A stretch of 64,000 nt of DNA from an uncultured Aquimarina sp. GTDB lineage: Bacteria > Bacteroidota > Bacteroidia > Flavobacteriales > Flavobacteriaceae. Under the pieces are notes generated by a model that worked only from the letters and a program-made list of their open reading frames with translations, was not told where the DNA came from and made no database searches. The number at the start of each line of letters is the position of its first letter. The stretch's first letter is position 1. The stretch is from contig CANMLW010000001.1 of assembly GCA_947498705.1 (NCBI GenBank), forward strand, positions 434,001-498,000, read 5' to 3'. Positions 19,701 through 26,832 of the stretch are shown here, piece by piece. The translations under genes and the position numbers were made by a program.

Positions 19701-20595
19701 AGCGAATAGTGTAATCTTAACATCAGGGAATAACATTAGTTGGCTACCTACTGCTTTCAGAACCTATACGATCAAGGTGATAGTTACCGATGATAAAGGA
19801 GCTACAGCTACAGATCAGGTAGATATAACCATTAGACAAACTTCGAGTAATCAGCCTCCCACAGTTAGTATTACACAACCTACGAATGGCCAGGTTATAG
19901 AACAAGAGACACTTTCTGCAATCACGCTTTCAGCAAATGCAAACGATCCAGACGGTACTATTTCTAGTATTCAATTTGAAGCGAATGGTGTAACCTTAAC
20001 ATCAGGAAATAACATTAGTTGGTTACCTGCTGCTTTTGGAGATTATACAATTAGCGTAACTGTTGTTGATGATAAAGGAGCTACAGTTAGTGATCTGGTG
20101 AGTATTACGATAAAAGAGACTAATTCTGGAAATTGTAATGGAATCGCTCCCTGGGATCCAGGAAGAATTTACCCTTCTACAGGAGGAGTGAAGGTGTCTC
20201 ATAATGGAAGTATCTATGAAAATAAATGGTGGACACAAAATAATGAGCCAGGAACAGGAGGGCCATGGGGCCCCTGGAAACTTATTGGACCTTGTAGAAA
20301 TGCAAATGCAAAAGCATATACTGATTTACTTTCTGGTGAAACAGGTTCTTTTATCGTTGGAACTAAAGAGAACCATGTTGAGGTTTTATTTTACCAAAAA
20401 CAAAAAGGGAGTTTCAAATTTTCTCTTTATAGCCTTGATGGAAAATATATTGATCAACTAACATCTGGTTATGTACCCAAAGGGCCTCATATATTGAATA
20501 TGTCTACAGTAGGAGTGAGTAACGGTATTTATTTGATCAAATTAGAGCAAAATGGAGTATATCAATCCATCCAAAAAGTGATTATTAGAGAATAA
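16777..20595 (+). CDS. Secreted subtilisin-like serine protease 3 (S8, FnIII, four Ig repeats, CBM-like, T9SS)
   Basis: This is the longest paralogue (1272 residues). Signal peptide MKKMQSILPILVVSFMLFLA is followed by a prodomain with KRVFRPAGKFEEKH and the S8 domain with Asp226, His281, Asn384 and Ser450 (GTSMATPHVSG). Around the catalytic Asp the usual DTGID is replaced by DELID, a change from both sisters that may affect the active-site neighbourhood although the Asp is kept. Two FnIII domains, a 5/12-like module, four nearly identical Ig-like units of exactly 93 residues, a second module and a T9SS sorting domain follow. The start lies 79 bases behind protease 2, with CTTAAAAC ten bases before the ATG as in its neighbour. 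A strong terminator follows the stop. Confidence 0.9.
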   Translation: MKKMQSILPILVVSFMLFLANKGYTQQNSNKLDPIKGVVQVKFKPDRTTNLQRMLLNRSNGKGKLNRSQKQDYVETGFRGVDQQNRNYRVTTMKRVFRPAGKFEEKHIAFGLHLWYEIEFDENQDLNQVIEAYRKLDEIEKASYVYKTHIEGTTKSTLKPTNLRKHQKTSLNKMDFSGAPNDPRYTDQWHYNNTGQEEGIVGSDIKLEQAWNIEKGDARVIVAVGDELIDPTHPDLEGNMWVNPGEIPGNNIDDDNNGYVDDIHGYDFVNNTGTLSPTSSHGTHVGGTIAAETNNGIGVAGVAGGSGSNDGVRLMSCGIIGPGSNAEYFVYAADNGAVISQNSWSGGSPQDATPIKEAIDYFITNAGGAGKAMNGGLVVFSMGNNNSEFFDSYKASEKILRVVATNNKDERASYSNYHVDASIAAPGGEDQSGVISTVLNDNYGASRGTSMATPHVSGVAALIVSKAYGTVNADEVRSILTGTTDFIDYRSPSYAGKLGTGRLNAYQALRVAENKNIPIAVRASNITENSALINWESLTQQTSFDLRYKKSSETSWTTITVTGTSKQLTNLEDGEWYDVQVKTNGGAAYSSTTTFITKPSLFSAPVLVASTIGETKLDLSWNNVKGAVTYELRYKVKNENTWLSIESNLGTTITLEDLYPNTVYEVQIRSVNTDLYSSYSSSLEVRTTFTSCGEVQPWEPRTYTGSGTKVSYEGNIYSNRWHAEKNHVPSKHNVWSKIGVCNPDANQPPTVTITQPTNGQVIEQETLSAITLSANANDPDGTIASVQFEANGVTLTQGNNISWLPTAFGTYTIKVTVTDNRGATATHQVDITIRQVSNNQSPTVSITQPSDGQIIEQETLSTITLSANANDPDGTIASVQFEANGTTLTQGNNISWLPTAFGDYTIKVMVTDDKGATATDQVNITIRQTSSNQSPTVSITQPSNGQVIEQETLSAITLSANANDPDGTIVSLQFEANSVILTSGNNISWLPTAFRTYTIKVIVTDDKGATATDQVDITIRQTSSNQPPTVSITQPTNGQVIEQETLSAITLSANANDPDGTISSIQFEANGVTLTSGNNISWLPAAFGDYTISVTVVDDKGATVSDLVSITIKETNSGNCNGIAPWDPGRIYPSTGGVKVSHNGSIYENKWWTQNNEPGTGGPWGPWKLIGPCRNANAKAYTDLLSGETGSFIVGTKENHVEVLFYQKQKGSFKFSLYSLDGKYIDQLTSGYVPKGPHILNMSTVGVSNGIYLIKLEQNGVYQSIQKVIIRE
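19021..20121 (+). repeat. Four tandem 279-bp Ig-like coding repeats in subtilase 3
   Basis: Units begin at 19021, 19300, 19579 and 19858, an exact 279-base (93-codon) period; the last is shorter at its end. Each starts P-T-V-[TS]-I-T-Q-P and contains NDPDGTI and NISWLP. The DNA is highly similar between units, suggesting recent duplication or gene conversion. Subtilase 2 has three more diverged units (15399-16222) and subtilase 1 has two (11804-12345). Confidence 0.9.
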
Positions 20596-20615
20596 ATAGA
20601 CAAGTATATTATGTT

Positions 20616-20651
20616 AAAAACCCCAAAAGCCTTCAAGGCCTTGGGGTTTTT
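20616..20651 (+). terminator. Intrinsic terminator after subtilase 3
   Basis: AAAAACCCCAA and TTGGGGTTTTT form an 11-bp stem around an inner GCC/GGC pairing, followed by a T-run. It closes the subtilase cluster, 20 bases after the stop codon, and could also serve the converging minus-strand operon. Confidence 0.85.
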
Positions 20652-20699
20652 ATACTTTATAAGAGTTACTTTTCTTACAATACCTTTATACAAATACCA

Positions 20700-21218
20700 T
20701 TATATGAATTCACTAATCTCTTCTTTTATAAAAGAAATAGCGGCATCACTAGGAGTACCTTTTTCTATAATTGCAGTAAGTATAGTCTCCCTCATTTTAT
20801 CTACAGAGTCAATGTCTTCTTTTAATGACACTTTTCTAATAAGTCCAATAGTTGCATTTTTGGCTGCTTTAATGGTATTCCAACATTCTTCAGAAAGATA
20901 AATCTGTTGACTTAGGTTATGTTCAAACTCTTGATCTATAGTGCTCGTTAATAAAAATTCATATCCTTTTTTATCGTCGTTTACCGGAGTAGTTCTAATC
21001 AATAAATTACCAGGTGATATTCTTTCTAAATATAAAACCATACGTTCATATGCCTGTAGTTTTAACGGAAAAGATTGTTTTTGACTTTCTCTATGCAAAA
21101 GAAACCTTCTTCGTCTATCTTCATTCGAAGTATGTAACTTAAAAAAGTAAATAGCAAGTACAGTTATTAAAGTTGCAGGAAATAAGGATATCACCAAAGG
21201 TATGAATTCTATTTTCAT
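20700..21218 (-). CDS. Conserved membrane-anchored protein of unknown function
   Basis: I cannot assign a function. One N-terminal transmembrane helix (about residues 5-26) is followed by an Arg-rich juxtamembrane stretch (EDRRRRFLLHRESQ) and a soluble, mostly helical domain. That domain has LQAYERMVLYLERISPGNLL and a later STIDQEFEHNLSQQIYLS segment. Proteins with this layout occur widely in Bacteroidota as uncharacterised families. The basic stretch after the helix predicts the soluble domain is cytoplasmic. It follows the glutamate-synthase-like gene by 27 bases on the same strand and is likely the last gene of that operon. Confidence 0.65.
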   Translation of the reverse strand: MKIEFIPLVISLFPATLITVLAIYFFKLHTSNEDRRRRFLLHRESQKQSFPLKLQAYERMVLYLERISPGNLLIRTTPVNDDKKGYEFLLTSTIDQEFEHNLSQQIYLSEECWNTIKAAKNATIGLIRKVSLKEDIDSVDKMRETILTAIIEKGTPSDAAISFIKEEISEFI

Positions 21219-21245
21219 TCTAAAATTGAATTTTCTTTTATAGTT

Positions 21246-22814
21246 TTATAATACTTTCTTATAATTTCCGCCAAGATACGTACAATCTTTTAGATCTTGG
21301 GCACAAGTATAGTCAACAGGAGTTTTTATATATTTAAAAGATTGCTCCAATGTTTTAGTAAGTTCCCCGTCATCTACATTAAGATCAATGTCTTGCATAG
21401 TAAACTGGCAAGGGTGTTCATAACCGGCGGCATGAGTGATCTCTATAAATTCTTTTCTAAAGGTTTTAAAATACTGCGCCAGTCGATCAGATTTTAGAGG
21501 GATATCAATTCCCTTTTGTAACCATTTACTTTGAGTTGCGATACCACTTGGACACTTATTGGTATGACAAATCTGTGCCTGAATACAACCAATACTCATC
21601 ATAGCCTCTCTGGCTACATTGATACAGTCAACACCCATTGCAAATGCCATGGCTGCCTTTGCCGGGAATCCTAATTTACCACTACCTATAAAAACAATCC
21701 TATCGGTAAGTTGATGTTCCTGAAAAATTTTATAAACAGCTGTAAAACCATATACCCAAGGCAATGAAACATGATCTGCAAAACTTGGAGGTGCTGCTCC
21801 TGTACCGCCTTCACCACCATCGATAGTTATAAAATCAGGCCCTCGATTGGTTTCTACCATAAGTTTGGCCAAAAGCTCCCATTGTTCTGTTTTACCAATG
21901 GCTGCTTTAATACCTACTGGTAATCCTGTTTCATGAGCAATATCTTCTATAAATTGTAATAATTCTGGAATGTCGCTAAAAGCGGTATGTGCAGAAGGGG
22001 ATAAGACGTCTTTTCCAACTTTCACACCTCTAATTTTTGCTATTTCTGGCGTTATTTTTGCACCTGGCAAGACACCTCCTTTTCCGGGTTTTGCACCTTG
22101 GGATAATTTTATTTCTATTGCTCTAATAAAAGGATTTTTTGTAACCAATTCTTTCATTTTTTCCATAGAGAAATTTCCATCTTCTCCTCGAACACCAAAA
22201 TAGCCGGTACCAAAATGAAAAATAACATCACCACCATTACTATGATATGGAGAAAGCCCGCCTTCTCCTGTATTATGGTATGCATATGCTTTTTGTACAC
22301 CAATATTAAGTGATTCTATTGCACGTGCAGAAAGCGAACCATAACTCATGGCAGAAACGTTAATAATAGAAGCTGGTCGATATGGTTTTTTACGTTGATT
22401 ATAAACGCCCATTACTTTTGCACAGGCAAGAAATGTTTTGTCATCCCTGTTTGGGTGATTTTGATCCATTTTATACGGGATCATATTATTTTTTACAAAA
22501 ATATGTTGATGTAGATAAATATCTCTATCTGTTCCAAAGCCTTCATAATTGTTTTCATTTTTAGAAGATGCATATACCCAACCTCTTTCGATTCTGTTAA
22601 AAGGTAATTCTTCTCTATTATTTGCTACAAAATATTGTCTTATCTCGGGCCCAATACTTTCTAATAAATATCGTAAATGTCCTACTATCGGAAAGTTATG
22701 ACTAATGGTATGCTTTCGGTTAAAAAACACATCTCTGATAGCGATCAGTACAAATAGAACTAACACCCATGCCCACCATGGTAATGCAGTTAAAAAATTA
22801 AGTATGTTTTCCAT
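21246..22814 (-). CDS. FMN-binding glutamate synthase-family oxidoreductase, membrane-anchored
   Basis: The protein (522 residues) carries an N-terminal transmembrane helix (about residues 10-28). It then has a glutamate synthase central/FMN domain with GAKPGKGGVLPGAKI, DGGEGGTGAAPPSF and the glycine-rich phosphate-binding end VFIGSGKLGFPAKA. Three cysteines in CIQAQICHTNKCPSGIATQ match the 3Fe-4S ligands of glutamate synthase large subunits. The glutaminase (class II amidotransferase) domain is absent, so it cannot be a complete glutamate synthase. Family members of this size are annotated as FMN-binding glutamate synthase-like proteins and their true reaction is mostly unknown. It lies 18 bases behind the amidohydrolase gene in a three-gene operon. 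Confidence 0.85.
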   Translation of the reverse strand: MENILNFLTALPWWAWVLVLFVLIAIRDVFFNRKHTISHNFPIVGHLRYLLESIGPEIRQYFVANNREELPFNRIERGWVYASSKNENNYEGFGTDRDIYLHQHIFVKNNMIPYKMDQNHPNRDDKTFLACAKVMGVYNQRKKPYRPASIINVSAMSYGSLSARAIESLNIGVQKAYAYHNTGEGGLSPYHSNGGDVIFHFGTGYFGVRGEDGNFSMEKMKELVTKNPFIRAIEIKLSQGAKPGKGGVLPGAKITPEIAKIRGVKVGKDVLSPSAHTAFSDIPELLQFIEDIAHETGLPVGIKAAIGKTEQWELLAKLMVETNRGPDFITIDGGEGGTGAAPPSFADHVSLPWVYGFTAVYKIFQEHQLTDRIVFIGSGKLGFPAKAAMAFAMGVDCINVAREAMMSIGCIQAQICHTNKCPSGIATQSKWLQKGIDIPLKSDRLAQYFKTFRKEFIEITHAAGYEHPCQFTMQDIDLNVDDGELTKTLEQSFKYIKTPVDYTCAQDLKDCTYLGGNYKKVL

Positions 22815-22832
22815 AAGATGTATTACTAACTA

Positions 22833-24125
22833 TTATTGTGCGTTGAGGTAATCAATTGTGAGTTGTGACATTACTTTAACTCCTAATAACAAACCACGCT
22901 CGTCAATATAAAAGTTGGGAGTGTGATGTGAGGGTGCAATTTTGGTATCTGGAGATTTTCCGCCAAGAAAAAAGTAAAATCCTGGAACTTTTTCCTGAAA
23001 ATAGGAAAAATCTTCTCCTCCGGTAGATGCTTTTGTTAGAATTACGTTCTCTTTACCCGCAATTCCCTGTAGGGTTGGAAGCATTTTTTTGACCAATTCA
23101 GGGTCGTTATAAGTAATAGAAGTGTTATTTTGAAATGTTATAGAGGCTTTCCCTCCATATGCTTTGGCTATAGCGGGTACCATTTCATTCATTCGTTTAA
23201 TAATCATGGCTTTCATATCGGGGGCTAATGTACGAACCGTTCCTATCATTTCTGCACTATCAGGAATAATATTGAAACGAACTCCGCTGGTAATTTTTCC
23301 TACTGTAATTACTGCTGCTTCTTCTACCAAAGGAGATTCTCTACTTATAATCGTTTGTAATCCATCTATTATTTTTGCAGATATTAAGATAGGATCTACA
23401 CCAGACCATGGTGCTGATCCATGAGTTTGCTTTCCTTGAACATTAATAACAAAACGTTCTACAGCAGCCATAGTTCCTCCCGGTTTGTAACGAATTTTTC
23501 CTATATCTGTTCCAGAATTGATGTGTAATCCAAATATTGCATCTACATCAGGGTTTTTTAAAACACCTTCTTTTATCATTAGTTTAGCCCCGCCTTCTTC
23601 ACCAGGAGGAGGACCTTCTTCTGCAGGTTGAAATATAAATTTTACAGTACCTTTTATTTTATTTTTATGTTGCGAAAGCACTTCTGCAACCCCCATAAGA
23701 ATTGCTGTATGTGTATCATGCCCACAGGCATGACTTACACCTACTTCTGTATCTAAAAATGTTGTTCTAACTATAGATTTAAAAGGTACCTCAGTTTTTT
23801 CAGTAACTGGTAGCGCATCAATATCAGCACGCAATGCAACAGTTTTTCCTTCTTTAGCTCCTTTTAAAATAGCAATAACACCTGTTTTTGCAACTTGTTC
23901 TGTTACTTCAAAACCAAGATTTTTAAGATGTTTAGCTATTTTTTTTGCAGTTTCGAACTCTCGATTTGATAGTTCTGGGTTTTGATGAAAATCTCGTCTC
24001 CATTCAATTACTTTTGATTCGACTTTTTCTGAAGAAGTTTTTATTTGAGGATCAATTTGTTGCGATACTCCAATCGTACATAGTAGCAAAAAAAAGGATA
24101 GAAAGATGTGTGTTTTAGTTCTCAT
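22833..24125 (-). CDS. Secreted M20-family amidohydrolase / metallopeptidase
   Basis: Signal peptide MRTKTHIFLSFFLLLCTIGV is followed by an M20D-type dizinc hydrolase domain of about 400 residues. Metal ligands are visible in HACGHDTHTA and in the catalytic AEEGPPPGEEGG segment, and a final HHTPNF His completes the site. A dimerisation (lid) domain sits in the middle (ERFVINVQGKQTHGSAPWSGVDP). Relatives remove acyl groups from N-acyl amino acids (hippurate hydrolase, IAA-amino acid hydrolase). Export to the periplasm would fit scavenging of acylated amino acids or peptides. It is the first gene of the minus-strand operon with the FMN-dependent protein and the membrane-anchored protein. Confidence 0.88.
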   Translation of the reverse strand: MRTKTHIFLSFFLLLCTIGVSQQIDPQIKTSSEKVESKVIEWRRDFHQNPELSNREFETAKKIAKHLKNLGFEVTEQVAKTGVIAILKGAKEGKTVALRADIDALPVTEKTEVPFKSIVRTTFLDTEVGVSHACGHDTHTAILMGVAEVLSQHKNKIKGTVKFIFQPAEEGPPPGEEGGAKLMIKEGVLKNPDVDAIFGLHINSGTDIGKIRYKPGGTMAAVERFVINVQGKQTHGSAPWSGVDPILISAKIIDGLQTIISRESPLVEEAAVITVGKITSGVRFNIIPDSAEMIGTVRTLAPDMKAMIIKRMNEMVPAIAKAYGGKASITFQNNTSITYNDPELVKKMLPTLQGIAGKENVILTKASTGGEDFSYFQEKVPGFYFFLGGKSPDTKIAPSHHTPNFYIDERGLLLGVKVMSQLTIDYLNAQ

Positions 24126-24492
24126 ACACTTGTTTTTATGATAGTGAGTTCGGGTATGTATATTTTGATTTTAAAGATATTTAAAAATACATAAACATCA
24201 TTTATAATATACTACCTACAATAGGTTTCTTGTTTTATTACATAATGATGTATTCATAAAATTAAAGGTAAATGGTTAAATACTAATTAATTCTAAAGAT
24301 AATTTTATATAAGTGTAGATTAATTGGTATGAAAAAAACATCAAAAATATAATCATTTGGACTAATATGTAGGGCAATTGAGCGGTATAAACGTTCTATA
24401 TTATATCCATAATTTTATAGAGTTGGTATTATACTGATGATAAAAAGTTCATAAAATTAAGGTACCTTTAACATAACACAAACCATTTTAAG
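24126..24492. other. 367-base divergent intergenic region
   Basis: Very AT-rich, between divergent secreted-protein genes; both promoters should be here. TACCTTTA at 24463-24470 is one base off the TANNTTTG -7 box for the plug protein gene, but no TTG lies at the right distance upstream. I see no ORF or stable hairpin. Confidence 0.45.
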
Positions 24493-26739
24493 ATGAAAAA
24501 ATTATTTGTAATCATTTGCGCTATTTTCATGACATTACCTTTTTACGCAATTGATTTTAATGAAGAATCGGTTGCTATTTATTGGGATGCTTCCTTATCT
24601 CAAAAGGAAAAAAATAGTACTAAAGAATACGCTTTTCTAGATGCATATTTTATGCAATACCCCAATACAAAAGTTAAACTGGTTGTTTTTAATACATCTG
24701 TTGTTCTTAGCGAAGATTTTGTGATAAAAGGAGACAACTGGAGTAATGTAAAACAAAGGCTAGAGCAAGTTCGATATGATGGTGCTTCTGATTTTAGTCT
24801 TGTAGATACTGCTTTAACGCATAAGAGAGTGCTTTTTTTTACAGACGGATATGGTTCTTATGGAGAGTTTAAAGCAGACTTGTATTGTCCGCCGTTAATT
24901 ACCATTAGTAGTAAGAAAAAAAACAACAAAAAATTCTTATATGAGACCGCGTATTACAACAGGGGGTACTTTGTTAATTTGTTGGATGCTGATGTTGAAA
25001 CTCATATCAAAGCTATTATAGAAAAGAAAGAAATGCCTAAGCTTGTTTTTGCAAAACCTAATAAGGAAGGTAAGAAATACGTTCAGGGATTTGTGACGGA
25101 TGAGGGTGGTATTGTACCCGATGTAAATGTAATTGTAAAAGATAAGAATAGAGCAACCTTAACACTAGCCAATGGTGGATATAAAATTGAAGCAGCATCG
25201 GGAGATGAGTTGATTTTTGAATATAATGGTAAAAAAGTAAGTACCGTTACAGTAGGAGATGAATTGGTTATTAATATTGAAATAAAACAAGAGACCAATG
25301 AGTTAGACACTGTAGTAATTAAACAAAAATTAAAAGATGACGGTAGTAATGCTGTTGATTTGGGAAACGGAATAGTAGATAAAAAAAGACTTGGATTTGC
25401 TATAGAAACAATTACCGAAGAAGATATCGATGTTGATGCCACCACTATAGGAAAATCGATTGCTGGAAAATTTTCTGGAGTAGTGATGAAAGATGATAAC
25501 TTAGGAGATGTAAGAATACGTGGTTCAGAGAATACTTTGGGTACTTATTTTGGGACCAACAATCCGAACCCACTTATCATTTTAGATGGAATTCAATTAC
25601 AGAGAAGTAATGAGGGCAGATCAGGTACTCCCTTTGATAATGTCAATAATAATATTGTTGATCCTAATAATGTAAAAAGTGTAACCGTACTTAAAGGGTT
25701 AGCTGCGACCAATCGATATGGAAGTGATGGAATTAATGGTGTGATTATTATCACTACCAAAGCAGGAGGAACCCAAAGTACTGGTGTAGAAGATAAAAAT
25801 AAACCTTTAGAGATTAAGTATAATATTTTTGATGCTCCTTTGCTAGTGTCCAAAAACAAAGAATCTAAACTTTTTTCAACATTAAAAGGGTTTAATGATG
25901 TTAATAAGGCATATGATTATTACTTGACTCAACAGAAAGTGAACCTTAAAAATGTAAATTATTTTATAAACGCTTCTGATTATTTTTTTGATACTAATGA
26001 TAGCGAAAAAGGAGAACAGGTACTTTCTAATCTGGCAGAATCGTTCTCTAATGATACATCAATTCTTAAAGTTTTAATCTTTAATCTAGAGAAGAGAGGG
26101 CTTTTTAAAAAGTCACATCAATTATATAAAAGAATCATTAAAATTTCTCCTACAATATCGCAAACCTATCTCGATCTTGCTAATCATTACAAAGTATCTG
26201 AAGAACATCAGAAGTCGATAGATTATTTTAATAAAATTGTTTCTAATAAGATTAAAGGGATACCAACTTTTGATGGCTTAAAGGAACAAATAAGCAATGA
26301 TTTTAAGGGACTTCTTTTTAAAAGGAATCAATCCTGGAAAATAAGAAATGTTCCTCAAGAATACCTAAGTATAGTAAAACATAAGTTACGGGTTGTTGCA
26401 GAATGGTCTCATCCTCAGACAGAGTATGAACTACAGATTATAAATTCTAAAAAACAATACTTTACTATAGATCATACAAAAGAAAAGAGTAAAGATGCTT
26501 TTATTAATGAGTTAAAAGATGGATATAATTCTAAAGAATTTACAATTTCTGACCTCGAAACTGGTGAATGGTTTATAAATCTTAAAGTGCCAAAAAAAGT
26601 TGCTAACTTTAAATACCCAAAATTCCTTAAAGTTAGGGTGTATACCAATTATGGAAGTTTAAATGAAACATCTCAAATAAATGTTATTAATTTAGAGAAA
26701 GTGATTGATAATAAAGTGTTTACTTCATTTAAAATATAA
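24493..26739 (+). CDS. Barrel-less TonB-plug protein with N-terminal vWA-like, CarboxypepD-like and C-terminal TPR-like regions
   Basis: Signal peptide MKKLFVIICAIFMTLPFYA is followed by four regions. Residues about 25-175 resemble a von Willebrand A-like fold (VAIYWDASLSQ near the start, RVLFFTDGYGSYG later). Residues about 195-270 look like a carboxypeptidase-type regulatory Ig domain (VQGFVTDEGGIVPDVNVIVK). Residues about 295-425 match a TonB receptor plug, with GKFSGVVMKDDNLGDVRIRG, PLIILDGIQL and NGVIIITTKAG. The rest (about 430-748) has TPR-like helices and a beta-rich end (LRVVAEWSHPQTEYELQI) reminiscent of DUF2135. No 22-strand barrel follows the plug, and at 748 residues there is no room for one. 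It should be periplasmic. The function is unknown; it may act as a soluble partner of an outer-membrane complex. Confidence 0.72.
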   Translation: MKKLFVIICAIFMTLPFYAIDFNEESVAIYWDASLSQKEKNSTKEYAFLDAYFMQYPNTKVKLVVFNTSVVLSEDFVIKGDNWSNVKQRLEQVRYDGASDFSLVDTALTHKRVLFFTDGYGSYGEFKADLYCPPLITISSKKKNNKKFLYETAYYNRGYFVNLLDADVETHIKAIIEKKEMPKLVFAKPNKEGKKYVQGFVTDEGGIVPDVNVIVKDKNRATLTLANGGYKIEAASGDELIFEYNGKKVSTVTVGDELVINIEIKQETNELDTVVIKQKLKDDGSNAVDLGNGIVDKKRLGFAIETITEEDIDVDATTIGKSIAGKFSGVVMKDDNLGDVRIRGSENTLGTYFGTNNPNPLIILDGIQLQRSNEGRSGTPFDNVNNNIVDPNNVKSVTVLKGLAATNRYGSDGINGVIIITTKAGGTQSTGVEDKNKPLEIKYNIFDAPLLVSKNKESKLFSTLKGFNDVNKAYDYYLTQQKVNLKNVNYFINASDYFFDTNDSEKGEQVLSNLAESFSNDTSILKVLIFNLEKRGLFKKSHQLYKRIIKISPTISQTYLDLANHYKVSEEHQKSIDYFNKIVSNKIKGIPTFDGLKEQISNDFKGLLFKRNQSWKIRNVPQEYLSIVKHKLRVVAEWSHPQTEYELQIINSKKQYFTIDHTKEKSKDAFINELKDGYNSKEFTISDLETGEWFINLKVPKKVANFKYPKFLKVRVYTNYGSLNETSQINVINLEKVIDNKVFTSFKI

Positions 26740-26764
26740 AAAGAGGTTTTTCTTAATATTTTAG

Positions 26765-26809
26765 AAAACCATCTAAATGTTATAAATATCGTAACAATAG
26801 ATGGTTTTT
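26765..26809. terminator. Bidirectional terminator between converging genes
   Basis: AAAACCATCTA (26765-26775) pairs with TAGATGGTTTT (26798-26808), with a second inner stem TGTTA/TAACA. T-runs follow the stem on both strands, so it can serve both the plug-protein gene and the metalloprotease gene. Confidence 0.85.
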
Positions 26810-26832
26810 ATGTACAAAATTGTATCTCTATT

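Noticed and set aside
9605..20461. Many overlapping antisense ORFs inside the subtilase genes
   Set aside because: They lie opposite long, domain-rich genes, have no recognisable protein features, and arise from low stop-codon frequency in the repeats.
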